A stretch of 64,000 bases of DNA from Cyclaneusma minus. Its lineage: Eukaryota; Ascomycota; Leotiomycetes; Marthamycetales; Marthamycetaceae. The notes beneath the pieces were generated by a model. That model saw only the letters and a list, made by a program, of their open reading frames with translations. It was not told where the DNA came from and did not search any database. Below, piece by piece: positions 56,556 through 64,000 of this stretch; the first letter of the stretch is position 1, and the number at the start of each line of letters is the position of its first letter. The position numbers and the translations under genes were made by a program. The stretch is from positions 937,870 through 1,001,869 of the forward strand of contig JAKZHN010000010.1 of assembly GCA_037179335.1 (NCBI GenBank). The letters are read 5' to 3'.

Positions 56556-59500
56556 ATGACGAATAACATCGAATTCGTCGTGCAGCGACTGAGCTCGCCG
56601 GACGTCGGTATGCTTCCCCGGCCTGTAAGCTACATTGCATGCTAACAGTTGAAATCTCGGGATAGACATCAGATTAAGAGTAGACTCTGCGAACGGCTTG
56701 CGCGATGGTCTGGAAAACTACACAAATGGCCCGATATACCCGGCCTTCCTCAAGAGGCTCATTCCCATCTTCGTGAACATCTTGAGGGGCCCCCCGGTAT
56801 TTTCAAGTTCGACCGGCGAACAAAAACTGCGAAATTGTATCCTCGAAATTCTGCATCGACTTCCTGCGAACCCACCGGAACCCTTGGAGCCTTACGCTGT
56901 CGATATAGTGGACCTGTTAATGGGCTTGATTCGCGTCGAGAATGAGGAAAATGCAATTCTATGTGTCAAGACCATCATGGACGTCATGCGCCATCAGACC
57001 AAAGTGCTTGGTGACAAGGTACAACCATTCTTGGACCTCATTCAGGAGATGTTCGATTCTATGGATGCTGTTGTACGTGACCAGCTCGACAACCCGTCAA
57101 GTGGAAACAATGCTTCGACTCTGGTCCCCTCCACACCTAGCAATAACTTTCAGTCCCCCCGCCCTGGATCGCCTGTAGCCTCCGTTACGGAGTTGGGAGC
57201 AGATCCTCAGCAGCAGAATCGTCCCTTGCTGAAAGGAATGCAATCCTTCAAGGTCATTGCAGAATGCCCCATCATCGTGGTGTCCATCTTCCAAGTCTAC
57301 CGAAATACCGTAGGCCCCAATGTGAAGAAATTTGTACCGCTCATCAAGAACGTGTTGATGCTGCAGGCAAAGCCGCAACAGCAGGCGCATGAAGAAGCCA
57401 AAGCCAGGGGTACCATATTTACGGGTGTCAGCCCTCAGATCCGAAACAGAGCTGCCTTTGGGGAGTTCATCACTTCTCAAGTCAAGACCATGAGCTTTCT
57501 GGCCTATCTGCTTCGTGTCTATTCACAGCAGCTCACCGACTTCCTCCCTAGTCTTCCCGAAATCGTGGTACGCTTGTTGAAGGACTGCCCGCGGGAAAAG
57601 TCAGGGGCCAGGAAAGAACTGCTTGTTGCGATCCGTCATATCATCAACTTCAACTTCAGAAAGATCTTCTTAGAAAAGATCGACGAGCTTCTGGACGAGC
57701 GAACGCTGATAGGTGATGGACTCACTGTCTACGAGACGATGAGGCCTCTGGCGTACAGCATGCTCGCTGACTTGATCCACCATGTTCGAGATGCACTTTC
57801 GGCGGAACAAATTCGCAAGACGGTCGAGGTCTACACCAAGAACCTGCAGGATAACTTTCCTGGCACCAGCTTCCAGACCATGAGTGCCAAACTGCTCTTG
57901 AACATGGCAGAGTGCATCGCCAAGATGGAGAACAAGGTCGATGCTCGCCATTATTTGATCATGATCTTGAATGCCATCGGTGACAAGTTCGCTGCCATGA
58001 ACCGTCAGTATCCAAACGCCGTTAAGTTGTCGAAGCTTTACGAACAGCAATCGCTTGACGCCGCACCGGACAACTACTTGGCTGAGCAGGATAGCCCACC
58101 GGACTGGGACGAGACCGACATATTCACAGCGTCTCCGATCAAGACGTCAAATCCTCGAGATCGTGGCGCTGATCCTGTTGCGGACAACAAGTTTCTGTTC
58201 AAGAATTTGATGAACGGCCTGAAGAATACCTTCTATCAGCTGAAAACTTGCAATGGAGCTTCTCCCGTCGACCCTAACAACGCACCTCAACACTGGAAAG
58301 ATGTGTCTTATGGGTTCACTGCGGAGGAAGTCCAAGTTGTCATCAAGCTCTTCCGAGAGGGTGCCTACGTCTTCCGATATTACGAGATTGACAAGCCCCC
58401 GGTCGATGCGACTATCTCATCGCCAGTCGAATTCATGGCAAATCACTACATGGTCTCGAGTAGCAAGGAAGAAAAGGACCTACTGGAAACTTTTGCTACG
58501 GTGTTTCACTGTGTGGACCCCGCAACCTTCCACGAGGTGTTCTTCCAAGAGATACCTAATTTGTACGACATGATCTTCGAGCACACAGCACTGCTCCATG
58601 TCCCACAATTCTTCCTAGCTAGCGAGGCCACTTCTCCCAGCTTCGCGGGCATGTTGCTCCGGTTTTTGATGGACCGCATCGACCAAGTGGGCACAGCAGA
58701 CGTTAAGAAGTCATCCATCCTTCTGCGGCTTTTCAAGCTGGCGTTCATGGCTGTGACTCTCTTCTCAGCCCAAAACGAGCAGGTATTGCTGCCTCACGTG
58801 CTCGATATCGTTACTAAGTCTATCGAGTTATCGACTACGGCAGAAGAGCCCATGAACTATTTCCTGCTTTTACGATCTCTTTTCCGAAGCATCGGTGGTG
58901 GCAAGTTCGAACACCTCTACAAGCAGATTCTCCCATTGTTGGAGATGATGTTGGAGGTTCTGAACAACCTTCTTCTGGCTGCACGGAAACCGGCTGATCG
59001 TGACCTGTTCGTCGAACTCTGTTTGACTGTACCAGCACGACTGAGCAACCTGCTTCCTCATCTAAGCTATCTGATGAGACCACTAGTCATCGCTCTCAGA
59101 CAACCCTCTGATCTAGTAGGACAGGGTTTGAGGACTTTGGAGCTGTGCGTGGACAACTTGACCGCGGATTATCTGGACCCGATCATGGCTCCAGTCATCG
59201 ACGAGCTGATGACTTGTCTGTTCGATCATCTTCAGCCTACTCCTTACAGCCATTTCCACTCTCATACTACCATGCGCATCTTAGGGAAACTAGGAGGGCG
59301 GAACCGGAAGTTTATGACTGGTGCAGTACCTTTAACATACCAGCCATATCCAGATGACAAAGCCAGCTACGATCTTCGACTAATTGGTGCTAAGAAAGAA
59401 CGGTCGTTCCCCGCTGATATCGGTGTTGACCTTGCCATTGCTAAGCTTTCGGAAATTCCGAAAACCGCGACGGCTAAGAAGTCTGATGACTACCACAAGA

Positions 59501-62500
59501 AGCAAGCTTTGCATATGATCAAGACCCAGCTGAAGCTACGGATCGGTTTTGATGATCTTCCAGATGATTTTGCGAGGCTCGTCAGGCTACAAGCCGAGGA
59601 CTTAATGGCTGGCAGGAGTGATGCTGTGTTCTCTGTGCTTGAAACTTCTGATAAAGAACGATCTGTTGTCAAAAAGGACGAGCAGGAGGAGATGCTCAAG
59701 AAGCTTCTCAAAGCTCTGATTTTTGCCGCCTCGGTCCCAGAGCTACAGGACGAAGCAAGCTCTTTACTGATGAACACCTGTCGACACTTCACGATCATGG
59801 AAATCGGCAAAGCACTGTCTGATCACAAACTGAAGACGCAGCCATTCAATGTCCATGCCAGCGAGGGCCAGATATTCGTGAGCACGCGTGTTCTTGCGGG
59901 TGCAATTGTTCAATCATTAGCATCAGATCTGCCTAGGGTCCGAGAGATGGCAGAGAATGCCATGAAAGAGGTGTATGAGTCGACACGCATAATTTTCGGC
60001 TCAGATGCCCAGATTGGCAGGCTCACCTTTTTCACTCATTTGAGTAGCACGTTCTGCCACAGTTGCTATGAGGAAGAATGGTTCACCAAAGCAGGCGGCA
60101 GCCTAGGCATCGATATCATGTTGACGAAGATCGACTTGGGCGATGCATGGGTCCTCGACAGACAGATCGAATTTTCGCGGGCTTTACTGCATGTCATCAA
60201 AGACATGCCACAAGATCTACCCGCCAAAACTCGAACGCAGGCTCAGAAAACACTCGAGAACTTTCTTCGGCGGTGTACGAAGAATGCTACGAAGAACGAT
60301 CTTCGACCAATCGCACCCCCGCCGGGCCCGCAGCAAATGCCGCCCAGGCCATCGAAACTCGGTCAGCTCTGCCACATCATATGCCTGGAACTGTCTCAAC
60401 CCAACCGTCATGTTCGCGAGGCGGCTCGGCGCTCGTTGAATATCGTTGCGGACGCTGTCCAGGCCAATGTTTGGGAGCTTGTAGAACCTACCAAGAAATC
60501 CATACTTGGTCCGATTTACGGGAAGCCTCTTCGGGCACTACCATTTGCCGCCCAGATCGGCTATATTGACGCCGTAACATTTTTCATGACTTTCAAGAAC
60601 GATTTCATCACCTTTGACGAGAACTTGAACCGTCTTCTCCTGGAGTCGCTGACTTTGGCTGACGCCCCTGATGACCAGCTAGCTCAGAAGCCCGGTGAAC
60701 ATCAGACGCACGTGTCCATTGTCACTCTCCGCGTGTCTTGTATCAAGATGTTGACCTTGGCGATGGGTTTTGATGAATTTGCGAAAGGTCCGACAAATTC
60801 AACAAGAACCAAGATCGTGTCGGTGTTCTTCAAATGTCTATACTCAGACTCAAAGCAAACAATCGAAGCCGCCAATGAAGCGCTGAAGGTTGTCCTCTCA
60901 CAGCAAACGAAGCTACCGAAGGACTTGCTGCAAAATGGTCTTCGCCCAGTCCTCGCAAATCTGCAGGATCCAAGACGATTGAGCACCCATGGTCTCGATG
61001 GTTTAGCCCGTCTGCTGCAACTTTTGACAACGTATTTCAAGGTTGAGATAGGCTCAAGATTGTTGGATCATATCAAGGTCCTTGCAGATGCGAACGTCCT
61101 GCAGCGAATATCTTTCACTTTGATCGAGCAGAACGAGCAAATGAAGATCATCGCGGCTGTCTTCAACATCTTCCATCTGCTTCCTCCAGCTGCAGAATCC
61201 TTCAGACAGCGATTGATTGAGACTGTCCTTGATCTGGAGGATAAGTTACGGCGCACCAGATACAGTCCTTTCCGAGCACCTCTCTACAAGTACTTGAATC
61301 GCTATCCCAAGGAAGTTTGGAGTTTTCTTTTGGGTAAGATCGAGGACCAGAAATATGGGCGCTTCCTTGCCCAAGTCCTTGAAGATCCAGAAAGCGGTCC
61401 GCTGCGTGATGTCGTGGTCCACAATGTCCAGTCTCTCATCAAAATGAGCGGGGATATGGGCGCCGAAAACCGGGAGACCAAGTATGCGGCAATGATCAAC
61501 ACGATCAATGTTTTGCACGCCATCTGCAAGATTCCGGGCTCGCAGGTGTGGATGAACACCAAGGAGAACGTGACCTGGCTTAGAGCCGTTGGCAAGAAGT
61601 TAGAGCAGCATCTGCGCGGCAACACACTTCCTCCAAGTCTCCGACTCGCTGCCGGCCAGGCTGGCGAACAGCTCATGACGATTTGCACGAAATACTTGGA
61701 GCATCAGCCCAAGGATTTGGATGCCTTGTTCAGCCTTGTTGAGGCAGTGACTTCTGAGGAGTTGAAGCCCAGTCAAGCATTGTTTACATACATATATCGC
61801 AACATCATCTGCAATGGTTCGCCTGACTATTGGCGGTCAGTCATCCTACGGTGCCTAGAGGTGTACTCTGGGAAGTCGGCATTTCAGAAAACCAAAGCCT
61901 TCCTTTTGCATTACATCGTCAATCCTATCATTGCAATGGATGCGATGCGTACGGCCAAGCAAGATACGCCCAGTAGAGGGTCGAAACTGATGGAAAAATC
62001 AGTTTTAGAGTCGATTCACACAAAGATATGGAGAGTCGGTCTGGATCCAAACGACGATCTTACGCAACCCGGTATTGATCATACACGGATGGAGGTCCTG
62101 CAGCTTTCTGCCATGCTTGTCAAATACCATCATGCGACTTTGCAAGAATCGCGGAAAGACATCATCAAGTTCGCCTGGACGTATATCAGATTGGAGGATG
62201 TCATCAACAAGAACGCAGCCTACGTGGTGTTAGCCTACTTCATCGCTCATTACGAGACACCAGCCAAGATAGTCCAGCAAGTCTATGGCCAGTTGTTGAA
62301 GACCAGTCAAAACGAAGGCCGCGCTCTTGTCACACAGGCACTCGAATTGATGGCTCCTGTCTTGCCAAAACGGTGCGGCCAGAGCCTTACTTCTCAAAAC
62401 CCAGCCTGGGCCCTCCTTCCTCGCAAGATCCTTGCCGAAGAAGGCCAGAATGTCCAGCAGATTACCAGCATCTTCCATTTCCTGGTGAAGCATGCGGACC

Positions 62501-64000
62501 TGTTCTATGAGTCCAGGGACAAATTCGCCATGCTGATCGTTTCTTCTCTGCGAAAGATCGCACAACCACAGAATGCATCCAACGAGAGCAAGAAACTCGT
62601 ACTCAATCTAATGACCCTGATCTGGCAGTGGGAAAGACGGCGAGTCGACAATGTTGAGTTACCGACTGCCAGAGCCACTTCAGACTCGCCAAACACCAAG
62701 AAGCGGAAGCTAGAAGATCTAGCTGCTGCGCCATCACCTGCCAGACCTGGCGACCGGCCAGAGTACATGATACCGGCTCCGTTCCGGCTGAAGATGGTCA
62801 AGTATCTAGTGGAGTTCATTGCTGGACTCACGGAACGCTATCCCCTACCATCCGCGAAGGATCGAGACTCCACAGCCTCTCATGGCCCAATGTCCCAAGC
62901 ACCGAGTTCAGAAATGTGTAAGAAGGCAATGGGCCTCTTCTATGGACTTCTGCAACCGCACTACTGGGGCGATCTTGATCTTGATCTGTTCCCTAATGTT
63001 ACAGACACTGTCCTTGCTAGTGAACGCACCAATCAGGCCCTTGCCGAAAAAGACAAGCCGGATGAGAAGTTCCTTACCACCATGATCAACACTCTTCAAA
63101 TTATCCGCATTGTTATTGACACGAAGTCTGACGAATGGGTCCTGAAGAACATGGCCAGCCTACAAAAGGTGTTGGAGAAGTCGTTGAAGTCTGAAAATCC
63201 CGAACTGCAGGACTGTCTTCATGCTGGCATTGAGGAAATTGATGACGGCCGGAAGGTGAGACCATTGATGAAGCGAATTCTGGACGCAGTCCCAGATGAT
63301 GTTCCGATGGAAGATGCGGACGCAGAAGGAGAAGCAGAGCCTTCCACATCCGAAATTATCGCATTCTTGTCCAACATTGCAACGGACGCTCTCGCCTCCA
63401 GTAGCTACTTGTCGGGCATTAGCATACTTTGGACGGTGGCACAGCGCAAACCTTCTGAAATGGATCAACATTTGATCCAGGTCATGAAAGCTCTTCAGTC
63501 CAAACTGGCACGAGAGCATGTGGCACATTGGCAGGTAATTCAAGGTCAAGTCGCCATGCCACCTCCTGCAAGGCAAGGCCCCGGCCAAGGTCAAGATGAA
63601 GCCCCTGCCGGACAGATGAGCAAGTTTGATCTGAGAATCCAGACGACTCTCATGATCAAAGCCATTGACATCATCGCAATGCGCATGGATGTACTCGGCG
63701 ACAACAGAAGACCATTCCTTAGCGTGTTAGCTACCTTGGTGGAGAAGTCAAATACCAATTACCTGTGCGAGAAGATTCTGGAAATGGTAGAAACTTGGGT
63801 CTTCAAATCCGAAGGAACATGGCCGACACTGAAGGAGAAGACTGCTGTGCTCCACAAGATGTTGAGTTTTGAGAACCGGCCTGACCCCACGATGCTCACA
63901 AAATTCCTTGATCTTGTTATCCGCATCTACGAGGACCCCAAGATTACACGCACTGAGCTAACGGTACGCATGGAGCACGCTTTCATGATCGGCACTCGGG
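56556..64000 (+). CDS. TRA1: TRA1, SAGA/NuA4 pseudokinase scaffold (5' part)
   Basis: Exon 1 (56556-56607) encodes MTNNIEFVVQRLSSPDV. A 58-nt intron follows, and exon 2 from 56666 stays open to the window end, giving about 2,460 of the roughly 3,700-3,900 residues usual for Tra1. Tra1/TRRAP is the activator-binding scaffold of the SAGA and NuA4 histone acetyltransferase complexes, a PIKK relative without catalytic residues. What is visible is the HEAT-repeat N-terminal half: LRVDSANGLRDGLENYTNGP, LIGDGLTVYETMRPLAYSML, GPIYGKPLRALPFAAQIGYI and other conserved blocks. A Ser/Pro/Asn-rich insert lies near residues 165-205. The FAT and PI3K-like domains would lie beyond this window. Confidence 0.95.

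Overview
The window looks like nuclear DNA of a filamentous ascomycete (Pezizomycotina). The reasons are short 45-100 nt introns with GT..AG ends and CTAAC-like branch sites, compact intergenic spaces, recognisable fungal genes, and a roughly 16-kb A+T-rich block whose repeats differ mainly by C-to-T and G-to-A changes, the mark of repeat-induced point mutation (RIP). The lineage below subphylum cannot be fixed from the sequence alone. All gene models were built by eye from reading frames and splice signals.

Left arm (1-8.4 kb): an ammonium transporter with GATA motifs upstream, a frameshifted F-box gene with a partial in-frame duplication of its 3' end, a 284-bp TA-flanked MITE, and an unrecognised gene with extreme strand skew.

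A+T-rich block (about 8.4-24.6 kb): no living gene seen. It resolves into relics: a non-LTR retrotransposon copy on the minus strand (about 9.0-16.95 kb) split by an LTR retrotransposon (10514-16184, about 210-bp LTRs, 5-bp target duplication); a short 3' fragment of the same LINE (about 16.95-17.11 kb); and a second long LINE copy on the plus strand ending at 24.37 kb. A 277-bp MITE and a SINE-like repeat sit on the right border.

Centre (27-36 kb): divergent TFIIIC subunit (TFC1/sfc1) and an MPP6-like exosome cofactor carrying a zinc knuckle, then an insulin-degrading-enzyme/STE23 metalloprotease. From 36 to 38 kb lie a second MITE, a second SINE-like copy, a truncated gene start and phased 19-bp repeat arrays, followed by an unrecognised acidic-tailed protein gene.

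Right arm (39-64 kb): a choline/GABA-type APC permease, GPI mannosyltransferase 2 (GPI18), a YTHDC1-like m6A reader, a secreted Kex2-cut repeat protein, a glycosylation-site-rich unknown protein, a GNAT acetyltransferase, and the first about 2,460 residues of TRA1, which runs off the end.

The genes do not form an operon or a biosynthetic cluster. Two nuclear RNA factors (MPP6-like and YTH) and two transcription factors (TFIIIC, TRA1) are housekeeping. The most unusual feature is a family of degenerate but strictly phased 19-bp tandem arrays at several loci, some inside MITEs and some just upstream of TATA boxes.
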